A stretch of 64,000 nucleotides of DNA from Owenia fusiformis (taxonomy: Eukaryota > Annelida > Polychaeta > Sabellida > Oweniidae): positions 29,211,936-29,275,935 of the forward strand of contig CAIIXF020000006.1 in assembly GCA_903813345.2 (NCBI GenBank), given 5' to 3'. A program made the translations under genes and the position numbers. Below are positions 24,301 through 32,700 of this stretch, one piece after another; position 1 is the stretch's first letter, and every line of letters starts with the position of its first letter. Under the pieces are notes generated by a model. The model worked only from the letters and a program-made list of their open reading frames with translations, was not told the DNA's origin and did no database searches.

Positions 24301-24961
24301 GTCACGGAACAAAAAATCGGAACGGTTCGGTTTGGAACATTTTGCTTCGGAACGGAACAATTTCGTAACGGTTCGGAACAGAGTGACTGCGTGTATAAGA
24401 TTAAAATAAGTTGATCATCTAGGTCTACATGTATTTGGTAGCGAAAAGCTCTTCAAAACTCTTCAATGAGGAGTGAAAAGAATGAACCTCTTTTGGTGCA
24501 AAATATTGAAAGAAAAACGTGTTTTGTGGTGTTCAAGGGCCAAAAGTTGTGAAAGGGTAAAATGTTCTTGTTCCGGAACCGAACCAAAATTCTCATTTTG
24601 TGTTCCGTTCCGAGGGCATAAGTCCACGGATTGGAACAAAATCGGGTATCCGTGACACCTCTAATATCTGATTCCTCAACTTCTAAGAGATACTCAGGGA
24701 CTGCTTTTTTGTTGCAATCCAAAAATTTATAATAATACAGTCATATGATATATTTTTTCTGTACGAGGTGCAGCCTTGCAAGAATAGAATATGTGAGAAA
24801 CATTGTTATGAATCTGATGACTTGAGTTTAACGTAATGTATTTAATGAGAGCCAATGTATTTCAGTGCATCAAGAAGTGGGTGCTTGGAGAGGAAAGGAC
24901 ATGCCCACTATGTAGAAAGCTGACATTATTTCCTGATGAGTTCCCAAAGCTAGGGAAGTAA
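3084..24961 (+). CDS. Large RING-H2 + tandem CCCH protein, TTC3/DZIP3-like E3 ligase (5' partial, 18 exons)
   Basis: Exons traced by GT-AG sites with matching phase: 3084-3311, 4853-4953, 5661-7111, 7402-7518, 8056-8187, 8384-8490, 8825-9008 (acceptor could be 8810), 9384-9522, 15735-16063, 16550-18179, 18483-18592 (or a later in-frame donor up to 20599), 20873-21003, 21396-21516, 21973-22057, 22750-22877, 23448-23627, 23896-23991, 24866-24961 (TAA). The product in the window is about 1,790 residues: an N-terminal winged-helix-like segment, long Ser/Thr/Gln-rich disordered stretches, two CCCH fingers and a C-terminal RING-H2. A RING-H2 at the extreme C terminus implies E3 ubiquitin ligase activity; the CCCH pair implies RNA binding. 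The family name TTC3/DZIP3 is from memory of overall architecture and is moderate at best. The start of the gene lies upstream. An intronless gene is nested in the 9522-15735 intron. Confidence 0.85.
4095..4830. repeat. Intronic ~41-bp minisatellite abutting a 3' splice site
   Basis: About 17 copies of a unit of about 41 bp containing GGGGCAAAGCTTTATATTTT and CCTATACACAAAAAG, with two variant tails (ACACAAACAGGGATTT and ACACAAAAAGCGACTT). The last copy runs into the pyrimidine tract of the acceptor at 4852. Open frames here simply translate the repeat and are not genes. Confidence 0.9.
4853..4953 (+). CDS. Exon: acidic linker
   Basis: The acceptor is CCTGCTTTTAG and the donor GAGG|GTGAGT. 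The translation is SSQMSHFPGYQCGYGG followed by an acidic run DPDLEDEDDDLEE. The phase joins 3311 and 5661 without a break. Confidence 0.75.
5661..7111 (+). CDS. Long disordered exon of the RING/CCCH gene
   Basis: 1,451 bp, acceptor TTTTTCTTTCAG and donor CAACAG|GTAATT. The product is low-complexity and rich in Asn, Glu, Ser and Thr. A degenerate series of 'ES(V/I)TA' motifs lies around 6420-6610 and a charged helix with predicted coiled-coil character at about 6150-6260 (AKKQMLAEKEEEYRAKELEM). A Ser/Pro-rich tail (FSPLQKSFQPIGTPPRPYS) suggests proline-directed phosphorylation sites. No enzymatic domain is visible. Confidence 0.85.
7402..9522 (+). CDS. Five short helical exons of the RING/CCCH gene
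   Basis: Exons 7402-7518, 8056-8187, 8384-8490, 8825-9008 and 9384-9522 join in phase 0, 0, 2, 0 and 1. They encode a mostly helical stretch, including VKVLTLMSHFCQDTM and YYEQHYKHQRHRQLFSAR, then LDAEYTSMLAQIQGNINDIQ. The acceptor of 8825-9008 is ambiguous: 8810 is also in phase. No named domain is recognised. Confidence 0.75.
7531..7627. repeat. Palindromic hairpin, ~97 bp, just inside an intron
   Basis: GTGCAGTATGGCAAGTGATT at the left pairs with AATCACTTGCCACTGCAC at the right, giving arms of about 33 nt with few mismatches around a loop of about 30 nt. It starts 12 bp after the donor at 7518. It is probably a very small palindromic MITE. Confidence 0.8.
7738..7892. repeat. Short copy of the GTCACCACC...GCCTTG repeat family
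   Basis: It begins TATGTCACCACCAAAAGTGG and ends TGGTGACATTTTACATGTTA then ATGCCTTG. It has the same ends as 1046-2618, without the satellite core. Confidence 0.75.
9862..10949. mobile_element. Non-autonomous Tc1/mariner-type element with ~130-bp TIRs
   Basis: Ends CAGGGTGGTCCAAAAAATTG and its complement near 10930-10949, both flanked by TA (target duplication). Inverted homology continues for about 130 bp per arm (TTTTCCTCTAAAATGCACCA on the left, TGGTGCATTTTAGAGGAAAA on the right). No transposase frame was found in the 1.1 kb. It lies in the intron 9522-15735. Confidence 0.88.
11575..12145. repeat. Four diverged ~135-bp tandem units
   Basis: Each unit carries a form of ATGGCGGCCATTTTGAAGTT, TCATCTTGAAAATTTC and a tail like TTTGAATCAAATCTGTT. 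Units begin near 11581, 11716, 11855 and 11988. The ggccatttt motif recurs more loosely to about 12600. Confidence 0.75.
13206..14627 (+). CDS. Intronless nodulin-like / MCH1-type MFS transporter
   Basis: 473 residues in one uninterrupted frame. The start ATG is followed at once by a hydrophobic segment (ISLFVGTLGMFLAGVLYSF). About 12 membrane segments are visible, split by a hydrophilic loop at residues ~195-260. The MFS loop 2-3 signature appears as GVIFDKFGQK. The C-terminal half has a CYGEEC motif before the last membrane segment, a feature I associate with nodulin-like / MCH1-type carriers (NFD4 family). The substrate is unknown; monocarboxylate-like transport is only a family guess. The gene lies inside, and on the same strand as, the 9522-15735 intron of the large gene, so it needs its own promoter. 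The lack of introns suggests retroposition or acquisition, but no poly(A) tail or duplication flanks were seen. Confidence 0.88.
   Translation: MQKYISLFVGTLGMFLAGVLYSFNTYAVGLKSTYNYTQSEVEFIAASGDLGQSILLFFVGVIFDKFGQKVACTVGLIFTGGGFTCLWIIAQFKTFGSARAWLVSLVQSVAMFGTAFSYLASVGVNTKNFEGKHKLKVLMSQACIFWNAPSLYSAIYQGFFVQGHIKDTENQKYGDFMLFLAVMSVIINLLLITLLKEIPNNESNKSPDESEMNELFETLQDMAADDKMENKHLNDQTSLIPNAGQKETTVCAPDLNGLQMMKTLPFYYLFLMLFTLGGTGGTFVNNISTVLKSANREQDVASFTICIPIFSTLGILFIGFISNQISLKWPDVPRSSTVLPSATLMCISLIEMILFYNGFAGLFSSAIMMSFAYAAFYVQIQWVIIHLFGSKYLGQNLGILLTAHGLGVFGLQQLFAFSYKLNSLPGSNECYGEECSKWTFILLALLCFCALFLNICLVKIERDTINVKAQETL
14649..14654 (+). terminator. Poly(A) signal AATAAA of the MFS gene
   Basis: AATAAA 22 bp after the stop codon, the first such signal downstream. 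It supports an independently polyadenylated nested transcript. Confidence 0.55.
14810..14935. repeat. CAGTAAAACCTG family fragment
   Basis: ACAGTAAAACCTGAGTTGGT with GTGAATACCTGTCAACAGTG and GTGAACACCTACC motifs. Relatives are at 34410, 40424, 40919, 51901 and 56487. The terminal CAGTRAAACCTGT resembles pogo/Tigger-like transposon ends. Confidence 0.6.
15493..15625. repeat. Dispersed repeat, copy 1
   Basis: ATCAGACTGATAGTCACAAT, TTAAACAACATGCTCCAGTG and CTGACTTTTACCTGAC are shared with 36637-36780, which lies 21 kb away in the same orientation. Confidence 0.7.
15735..16063 (+). CDS. Exon of the RING/CCCH gene: Arg/Ser-rich
   Basis: The acceptor is TTTATGTTACAG and the donor ATACAG|GTATTT. 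It encodes RPSAFRPRHKSAASILAELQ, then a Ser/Thr linker, a basic patch KKTLRRPRVRLDSERSE and LSPSKLPPGLGLDIQ. The basic patch may be a nuclear signal or an RNA contact (inference). Confidence 0.8.
16550..18179 (+). CDS. Exon of the RING/CCCH gene: Gln/Leu-rich and phospho-Ser-rich
   Basis: 1,630 bp. It opens with a basic run (ERKETKRRVLRPAKTKKS), then a Gln/Leu-rich helix at about 16850-17100 with EQQMFEQQQVLQEQLQMQLL and similar, followed by Ser/Thr-rich linkers. A segment near 17700-17870 holds KRSKRSKSSSLSLSDSTQRD, likely kinase sites. The donor is CAAG|GTATGT. The whole exon is probably unstructured apart from the Gln/Leu helices. Confidence 0.85.
18483..18592 (+). CDS. Exon of the RING/CCCH gene at which the donor array starts
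   Basis: The acceptor is TTCCCTTTGCAG and the phase matches 18179. It translates DSKDSNYGLDDFQEVKVARK and on to SDIWTQ. The first donor is CTCAG|GTAGGA after 18592. Joining to 20873 is in phase 0. Twenty-nine further donors of the same sequence lie downstream in frame, so the 3' end of this exon is uncertain. Confidence 0.75.
18545..20608 (+). repeat. 69-bp minisatellite spanning an exon-intron junction, 30 splice donors
   Basis: Units are nearly identical. Each contains 48 bp of exon end (GAATCTACAGAGAATGTGG ... TTGGACTCAG) plus 21 bp of intron start (GTAGGAACATATAGACTGTCA). Donor positions run from 18593 to 20600 at a spacing of 69, with a single 6-bp insertion in the last interval. The unit is 23 codons and open throughout, in frame with the exon; the frame ends at 20617 in VGMDV-stop. 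Four units read CTCGG|GTAGG instead of CTCAG|GTAGG. The last units carry TATAAACTG. Variation is so low that the array must be young or homogenised. Confidence 0.95.
20873..21516 (+). CDS. Two exons of the RING/CCCH gene before the zinc fingers
   Basis: Exons 20873-21003 and 21396-21516. They encode a Lys-rich start (VSKKKKPTGG), then a helical stretch with NFERLVSKLMENFSIA and NLISEVRAQHGSLSGVSMNQ, ending LKDAGTCMKQMNAAK. The 'HGSLSGVSMNQIL' part again resembles the 'xxHGxxxxxxxxxLF' start of winged-helix modules. Confidence 0.75.
21973..23627 (+). CDS. Exons encoding the tandem CCCH zinc fingers
   Basis: Exons 21973-22057, 22750-22877 and 23448-23627. Finger 1 is C-x8-C-x5-C-x3-H (MCQAWQQTGVCKKRDDCIFAH, split over two exons). 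Finger 2 is C-x10-C-x5-C-x3-H, beginning MCNN and ending CVFAH. They are separated by GKTELRKLPKTQ, as in tristetraprolin-type pairs, which bind AU-rich RNA; the RNA target here is unknown. The last exon continues into a Gln/Pro-rich linker. Confidence 0.9.
22026..22350 (+). repeat. 46-bp minisatellite spanning a second exon-intron junction, 7 splice donors
   Basis: The unit joins the exon end (CTCATGTGTCAAGCCTGGCA, ACAGACTG) to the intron start (GTGAGTGATTATTAAAG). CAGACTG|GTGAGT occurs 7 times, first at 22051 and last near 22324, at spacings of 46 or 44. Degenerate pieces (AAGCCTGGCAACA) continue to about 22640. The unit length is not a multiple of three and the intron part reads GGT GAG TGA, so use of any later donor would end translation. 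Confidence 0.93.
23648..23782. repeat. GTCACCACC...GCCTTG family copy
   Basis: ACGTCACCACCAAAAATGGT at the left and GGTGGTGACATTTTGCATGT then ATGCCTTG at the right, with GGTGTTCGGCATCTGTAACA inside. It is a short copy of the 1046-2618 family in the intron after 23627. Confidence 0.75.
23896..24961 (+). CDS. Last two exons: C-terminal RING-H2 finger
   Basis: Exons 23896-23991 and 24866-24961. Cys/His ligands in order: CAIC, then C of LDC, GHVFHDE, C of the next exon (CIKKW), then CPLC. This is the C3H2C3 RING-H2 pattern, with the Trp four residues after the fifth Cys as in active E3 ligases. The protein ends 15 residues later at TAA (24959-24961). The final intron carries a hAT-type MITE. Confidence 0.93.
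24294..24663. mobile_element. hAT-type MITE, 370 bp
   Basis: An 8-bp target duplication ATATCTGA at 24286-24293 and 24664-24671. Ends are CAGAGATGTCACGG and, inverted, TAGAGGTGTCACGG, matching the CAGAGGTGTCA-type hAT terminus. The inner arms are also inverted (GGAACGGTTCGG / CCGAACC). It sits in the intron that splits the RING finger. Confidence 0.9.
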
Positions 24962-26453
24962 TATGACATAAACAAAGTAATGTGACATCTCATCATAAGT
25001 GCTCCCATTATGTTAAAGGCAGAATCAGTAACATTTCCAACTTTGTCTCAATTTTAGAATATTTTGAGATCATATCATTCCTCTTTATTTTCTAAAAATT
25101 TTAAAAGTTCATCCAGTACCTCATTCCAGGGAAACATGATACTGTTAGTCATACTTAATTTGGCATATTGACCCAAATTAGAAAAAATGTCAAAGATACG
25201 TAGGTTCTTGTTACCTCTTGCCAAGTATTGGATGTTATTATTGTGATTAAAATGGTCCAGTTTATTGGATAAAATCAGACTGGTCTTGAACATTAAACAT
25301 TTGAACTTTGATGCACTATTCTTCCAAACACAGAAATGACACTTGACAAAATAATTCTTTTGGGATTTCTGAAAAATTGGCAATATGAATTGGCAACTCT
25401 TTTTTCAAAATCTGCGCCAAATTAAGTAGAGTAAAAGTATTTGCATTTTGTACTTAGAATCTGAAATAGCTTAACCATCTGATATGGTATCATGCATAGT
25501 TTAGAAGATAATATATTTGAGAAGTAAAATGACACATTGGTAAATCAATTGTGCATATTGCTTGCAATTTTATTACTCCTAAACACTTGAATCTGCCTTT
25601 ACATATGACTTCTGGCATGGCCTGCATTGTAAGCTAGTAAGCTAGTACTCATGCAAGACCAATGATATATACTACTGTTCTTAGTTATATACTCTAAATC
25701 AAAGGTGCTAGGATGTACTGTGCTTCTGTAAAGTGTAGGACTACAGCTCTTCATAAACTGGAACTTGAGCCTGGAGAATTCCAAATTTTGGAATAAGATT
25801 GGAGATTGAACCTACTTCTGAGACAACCCAGGAGAGGAACTTCTGCTTATTATTCTTCATGAAGAAGCATACATTATATTCATTACATACATATCATCAT
25901 CAGATCATGGTGATAAATTATTTTTTATATCTTTTGAAATTGCTTTTATATCTTTAGATTTTGTTAACTCTTTAAGTTCAGTCTATTGAGGTTGCCAAAT
26001 ACATCCCATGTCAAAACTGCATCATGGATAGATGCATGAGATATTTTGAAGAAAAATATTTGCTAAAAAATATTTAAAAGAGAACAAATGTCTTGACAAA
26101 TGAATCGACTACATTTTCTGATGGATTATACTCAATCAAGACTTGACTATTGCAAATACATTGGAGCAGTTCAAAATTCCTTATGCTGGATTGCTGACTA
26201 AACTAAAGCTCTTCCTTCTTATATTAAAAAAAGTATGATCTGTTGATTTTTTATATTGAGCTCTTTAGATCTATAGAGTGAATGTCATCTTTGAAATGTT
26301 GATTTTGTTAAATACACCTACCATACTTTCTGTAATGAGCACACAGTTTGGTATGTGCGCTTATTGGAATCTCAATAACTTGGTCTTCTAAATTTCAATT
26401 TGAGAAGTGCATTGTGTGTTCAATAGAGAGAATACGGTACTACTTGCATGTTA
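24962..26453. other. 3' UTR and intergenic DNA
   Basis: AT-rich sequence after the stop of the RING gene. No convincing exon or strong repeat was seen. The poly(A) site could not be chosen with confidence. Confidence 0.4.
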
Positions 26454-26953
26454 CAGGGTGGGCCAAAAACGGCCCATTAAGCAATTAGAGCAGTGCCATA
26501 TTTGCAGAGACCATTGAAAGGGAATTCAATTTCCAGTGATTTGACAAATTATTTATTAAATAGTTTCAGTAAAACTAACGTGTTGAACTTTTATTATTTT
26601 TTGGAATTCTCAAATCTTGCAATTTGGGAGTGTCATTTTGACAAGTTTACCAGATATAAGTAATCAAAATGTAACAAACTCAGGAAGATGTACTAGTAAA
26701 TGGAAAAACTAATGTAGTATATGTTTTTTTATACTTTTTCTCAATATAATGGGGAATCAGTTTCCCTCATAAATATAATTTCATGAAATTTCCAAATGAT
26801 ATATCATATTCATATATCATATACTAGCCTAGTATAGTCTTGGAAATTGAATTCTCATTCCAATGTTGCATACTATTATCCTATAATACTGCAAATTACA
26901 TTTTAATGTAGGGGTAAATACTCAAAGGAGACCATTTTTATTGGCCCACCCTG
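26454..26953. mobile_element. Mariner-like MITE, 500 bp
   Basis: Ends CAGGGTGGGCCAA and its complement TTGGCCCACCCTG with TA on both sides. Weaker inner inverted homology (GGGAATTCAATTTCC / GGAAATTGAATTCTC). The termini resemble those of 9862-10949 but the interior differs. Confidence 0.85.
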
Positions 26954-27257
26954 TATTTAGCTAGCAACCCAGCATATGATTGCTCTTGCACAATATATAT
27001 TTAGGCTAAGTTACATTATGTATTCAATGCAGCATTACAATCATTTTGTAAGTGAATCAGTGTTTAAAAAGACGGAATATTTTTGTAATGAAGCTGTTAG
27101 TTAAACAAATATAGTAAGCATATTAAAGCTATATTATCTTTGTCTTCACTGCATTGTCCTAGTCAGACTGTATGTTAGAGAAAATGTTCAATTCCTTTTT
27201 GATAATATTTATTTACTTTTTTACACGCAAGTACTTGGTCATTCATTTTTTTATAAT

Positions 27258-27560
27258 GTAGCAGTGGCGTAGCGTGGGTATTTTGTTTGTGTTCGCCACG
27301 AGTGAGCAAAAGCGAGGGGGTGGGGTATAAGAAAATTTGAATATGAGATTGCATTTGAAGCGTTCTGGGGCATTTCAAAATACGAAATTACGACTAATAT
27401 GGGCTAATGAAATGTAAATTAATGGCTAGTTGGTTCTTTGAGAATTTGAAAATGAGATTGCATTTGAAGCATTCTGGGGTGTTTTAAAAGACGAAATTCC
27501 GACTAATATGGACTAATGATAGTATTTTTAAAGTCTGGGGCAATTCAATATGAAAAACAA
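27258..27560. repeat. Repeat-derived segment with a ~110-bp duplication
   Basis: Begins GCAGTGGCGTAGCGTGGGTA, a transposon-like terminus. Two tandem copies follow of ATGAGATTGCATTTGAAGC...GACTAATATGG (near 27341 and 27449). Confidence 0.6.
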
Positions 27561-28764
27561 TATTTATCCACTTTTTCTTCCCTGATTGAAGTGGTTCTAT
27601 TGTAATATTTTTTATTAAAAACTCTGGAAGTACATCCTATAACAACAGTACATTTGACACAATGATTGACCAGATCCATCTCGATGGCCTAATTTATTTA
27701 GTAATTGATTTCAAATAGGAAACTTTTGCATTTAACTATGATTGATTATCTGCTCATTCCTACGAAATACGAAACCTTTGTCGTTTAGTTTGTCCCGTCA
27801 TCGTTTCTGCTCGATCCACCTAATGGGGTGATAATGATTCCAGAAATTATCTGAGAAATATCTGCAGAAGGTGTGATTTTAAATTTTATGTTATCACTTG
27901 GGCCCTCATTTGCATGTCATGTTCGGGATTGAGATGATAACCCGAGGATGGTTACTCATCGTCTACCTACCATTCAAATAACACTGGATCATAATGAGAA
28001 AACGCACGTACTGTAACATAACATTATGTTTGAGTATGGAAATAACAAGAAACGCACTTAAAATTGTGGTCATCAGTGAATAACGTCGTCATATTTAAAG
28101 AGTAATACCACTGTGAATACGTAATGTTTGATTTCTTATTAGTAAACATCAATTTTGTAAAAACTATACATTTAACATGACAAAAATAGCTTTCCAAATG
28201 TAAAGGTAAGTCACTTCAAAGAACACGAGAATGCACATAACATCAGCCTACGTCTAGTTTAGTAACCAATTTGACAAAAAATGTATACCTTGAATTTCAG
28301 TAAAAACTAGAATGGATATAATCAAGGGGACACGGGCATCTGTTTGCCTGTTTTTTTCTTTTAAAAGAGTAAAAATTGACAGCGAAAACGTTGAATACGA
28401 CTGACATGTGATGTAGCATATTGAAAATCGAATTAGGGCCTTAACAATAAATAAGAAATAAATCAACACACATGCAAATTTTGGCAATACGGTCGGTCTT
28501 ACACATTTTCCTCAAACCCTGATTTGAGACTACCTGTGGCCCGGCCTGTGGAACACACCGACCGGTCGGTCGCGCGCCAGTCTTTATCGAAACCTACACC
28601 CTGACACCCCGGGAGTTCCGTCATGAGTGGACCATACGTCTTGAGTAGGATTTTGATCATATTTTCCAAGTGTTTCTTCATCGCAAAGTAAATGCTGAAA
28701 ACACTTTATCAGTTATAGCCTACACTGAGCTGTAGCAAGACCTAGGATAAAGAGTTTGTACGTA
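27561..28764. other. Intergenic, with a CpG-richer patch near 28500-28630
   Basis: No supported gene. A GC- and CpG-rich patch at about 28540-28630 (GACCGGTCGGTCGCGCGCC) contrasts with the AT-rich surroundings and could mark a promoter or a divergent first exon. The minus strand from 28681 has an open frame of 60 codons with a possible donor inside, too weak to call. Confidence 0.35.
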
Positions 28765-29017
28765 CAGTGTCGGATCAAGAAACTAACAAGGGGGGGGGGG
28801 GGCAAAATTTGAGCCAGGCATAAAAATCCCTCGCTTGCGCGGAAAAGAATGTTGGGCCACTACAACTAAAAATTGGGCCCATATTTTGAAAAATTGGCCT
28901 TTTAAAGGCCTAAATGCCCAAAAAGCCCCAATTTTGAGACCCTACAAAGTTTTGGGGGCCTAAAATTTTTTCTAGGCCGATATGCCGCCACCCCTCCCCC
29001 TCTGGATCCGCCAGTGG
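28765..29017. mobile_element. G-run palindromic MITE
   Basis: Left end CAGTGTCGGATCAAGA followed by a long G run; right end CCCTCCCCCTCTGGATCCGC then CAGTG. Inner GGCCTTTTAAAGGCC and GGGCC/GGCCC motifs match the style of 46555-46747 and 51422-51637. A target duplication is not clear. Confidence 0.6.
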
Positions 29018-29788
29018 TGCAAAACGATGGGCAAAAGGCTGAAAACGTCAGCAACCCGGGGTCAGCACTCAGGCACATCTTGGTTTTCCTCAGGTGTGGT
29101 ATTTTCGTTTAGTGCAATTTCCCAGGATTCTCTACGCTGGCGCCATTTTGCAAATCTTTCAAAGAAGTTATATTCCACTCTAGGTCGGTATATCGCAATC
29201 TCCAACCAAAAATGTCCCCTGGCTAGTAAAGGTGTGGGGGGGATCCTGCAAAGACACCAAGACATACTGTCGTGTCGTCCTGTAAACAGGTGGTATCTGT
29301 GTCTGTAAAAAACTTCATGGGAAATTCAGTTGTTTTGAAATTTAGGCCTACGAGTAACGAGGCAAATAAATTTCTCTCAGGACTCAAGGCTTTGCTTAGG
29401 CTTCGGCTTAGGCCTAAGCTTAGGCTAGGCAGTAGGCCTAGATCTAGGAGCCAATATCAGTGTCCTAGGTTTAGCGTTACACTAGATATGTACAGTAACC
29501 CTTTCGCATGCCTGTGACTACACCTTACTTAGTTTGCACAAAGCTATCTCCTATCTAAGATGGCTATGTGCAAATATAGTAAACTACACCCATGGTTAAC
29601 CAATGTCGTGAACCAATGTCATGAAATTTTGAAACATAAAAACATTTGTTAATATTATAGATCTAGGCTAGGCTTCTTGGATAAGCTTAGGCCTAGACTA
29701 AAATCAAAGTAGTCAAAGCTTTATCCTTTTTGATTCAGCTAGCTATTGTAAACACCGACAGATTTGCCATACAGACTAAGGCATAACA

Positions 29789-32700
29789 ATGGGCCCAAAG
29801 AAGAGAGGTAGAAAGAAAGTGATAACAGAAGGTAAGTTAAGAGTCAGAGATTAAGAATAATATTGTGGTAACCTGGTAACGGAGCAATTAAGAGTGAAAT
29901 ACTCTTTACTTACTAGATCTAGTCTTCAATGGTCTTGCTACAAAACTGAAGCCACCTCCCCATCTCCATGTGCTTTTGAACACAGATAGTGAAGTTGGTT
30001 GGGGGTCATAAGGCAAGGGCTTGTAGTCAGACCATTAAATTGTTTCTCTTCTTCATCCTACAGCAGGTAGGTGAACTAGCCCCTTTAGAAAAACATGAGA
30101 TGATGATGATGCAGAAATTTTATAAAGTTAAGAATTCCTAAATCAATTGTTTTAACCGTAGTTGTAATGATGTACACATAAGTTATATGAGAACCTAAGA
30201 CCATCATAAAATGTTTTATGTTAATGAGAACAAAGCAATTAGAAAATCTTAATTTGATAAATTAATTCTTAACCTGTTAACCCCCAAGTTATCAACAAAT
30301 CCTCTGAATAATCTATCACAAATATGTAAATAATTGTGCTGAATAATATGGAAATAAATAACAATAACCTATAAAAAAATAATGCACGTTGCAAAAAATA
30401 AATAATATTATTTTTATGAACTTGTAATCTCAAATGTAATTATATTCTAGTATTTAAATGACACTGACATATACATGTATGTACTACAATGTCTACCATG
30501 TAGTACAATAAAACCTCATAATCCCTTACTTATTTTTCAGGGAAAGATCCACAGGTTGCTAAAAGCAAAGAACCAGATAGCAAACGACCAAGAAGAACAT
30601 GTAGAACTAATGAGAGCCATGTAAAGCTTACCAAAATGCCTACTTTCACGACTTCACTCAATGATTCCAATAAAAATCATCCAGATTCTGAGGATTTTTT
30701 CCCACTTTCACAGGCAGGAAAACTTATCCCTACATTTGGCAAAAAGACCAAGAAACCTAAAGAGTTATCAAGTGAAAGTAAGGGACGAGTTATACTGGAA
30801 AATAATGAGGCCACCACTAGTAAGGATATTAATTATACAGGCACTAGCAATATTTATGCTTATGTAGCCAACAATGACAAATCCACGACAAAAACCAACT
30901 TAGATAAAATTGATAATAAAACCATAATCAACTCAGATATTGAAAAATTGAAAATTGACAGAGATGGAGTTGTTGATGAATGTCCTATAAGTAAAGATTC
31001 ACACTTAAGTGCTATTATAGATGACATTGTTGATAATCTTTCTGAGGAAGCATTGAAAACTATTGATGAGGCTGACATTGGGGATAAGGATCAAAACAAC
31101 ACATCCCAAATAAACGATGATGAAAGGTCCCTCATCAATGAGAAGAATTTAGCTGTTGATAAGGTTCCACTTGATGGTGAGAACATGAAGATTCCAATTG
31201 ATGACAAAAATGTTTCAAATAATGATAGTCTGAGCATGGCTCATCCAGTTTGTGTAAAGGAGAGTGGTTATAATGTGTCTTTATGCAAAGACAAAGCTAT
31301 TGATGGTGATGATGGAACTAAGGATGGTAATGCCACTGGTTGTGCCATGACTAGAAACAATAATGCCAAGTGTGTCAACATTGATTCAACATATCATAAT
31401 GACATTAAGGATACAAATAAGGAACAGGTTGAGGATCAAGTTGAAAAATACATTCCAAATCCTGAAGAGTCTAATAAAGATAATCCACAAGATGGTGATT
31501 TGAAACAAAATGCCAACATTCATTGTAGGGATATTGTCCAATATGTTAATGTTTTAACATCAGTCCCAACAATGGACACTGCACACTCCAAAGCTACCAA
31601 CCTGAGAGTAAGTGAATTTGAAGAAAGGGACACTGGAGTTACCACTGTTTCCAACATAACAAATCACTCAATCACGCGGGACACTACCAAACTTGAACTA
31701 GCTCAATTACCAATTAAAATGAAACCAACGGAAAACAATAAGTCTGAATGTGAAAACATTATCACTGATGATGATAAGGCCAACATTACACAAGGACAAA
31801 CAAATATTGACCTTTCCAAAAGCTTGATCAAGGAGGTTGTCAAGTCCAACTCCATAGTAAAGCCACCTGACAGCCCAAGGGAAGAAGACAACACCAGCAA
31901 ACTACATGTTCCAACCACAATTGAAGGTTGTGACACCCTTCATGAAACAACCCCTGAATGTTCGAGGTTATCTAAAGCCAAGGAACCACATATGGAGTTA
32001 ACCACTGAAGGTGCGAAGTCAAATTCTGTTACATTTGACAGCCAGGACTTCATGGATATAACAGACTCTCAGCTTTGTGACTTGGATGAGGATATGTTAA
32101 TAAGGTATGAGGATATGTGATATGTTAATAAAGTATGAAAATATGTGATATGATTATCAGATTAATTATAAGAATAAGCTGATGTAGGCCTAATAATAGT
32201 AATATGTTTCTACAGTATGTGATATGTTATTAATAAAGTATTAGAGAATATGTGATATGTTAATAAATATGAGTCAAATAATTGTGATATGTAATAAATC
32301 ATGAGAATATGAGATACATCAAGAAGGTAGGAGAAATTGTGGTATGTTAGTAAGGTATGAGAATATTTGATATGTTAATAAGGTATGAGTATATTAATGT
32401 TAATATTGTACCATAATATGTGATATTTCTTGTTAATGAGGTGAGGTATGAAGATATGCCACTGAGTTAATATCATATTAATCAAATAATTTAATGATGG
32501 ATTGACAAGTTCAACTTATTGATCAACCTGTATTCAAATCTTTTCAAATAAATAGAGCAGTTTGTATTGTAGTTCCAGAATTGACGATTCCAGTTCCTCA
32601 ACATCCATGCAAACTAACGATAGTTTAACAACCACAGGTGCACACCACAGTGTAGACCTAGGCCCACCACAGTTCAGTACTACAAGTTCTATGGGATTAA

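Noticed and set aside
28499-28681. Minus-strand 60-codon frame in the CpG-rich patch as a gene
   Set aside because: No homology recognised and no second exon found; kept only as a note on a possible promoter or first exon.
29380-29470. Palindromic AGGCCTA / GCTTAGGC runs near 29390-29460 as regulatory sites
   Set aside because: Simple-sequence drift typical of such genomes; no defined spacing or matching sites elsewhere near promoters.
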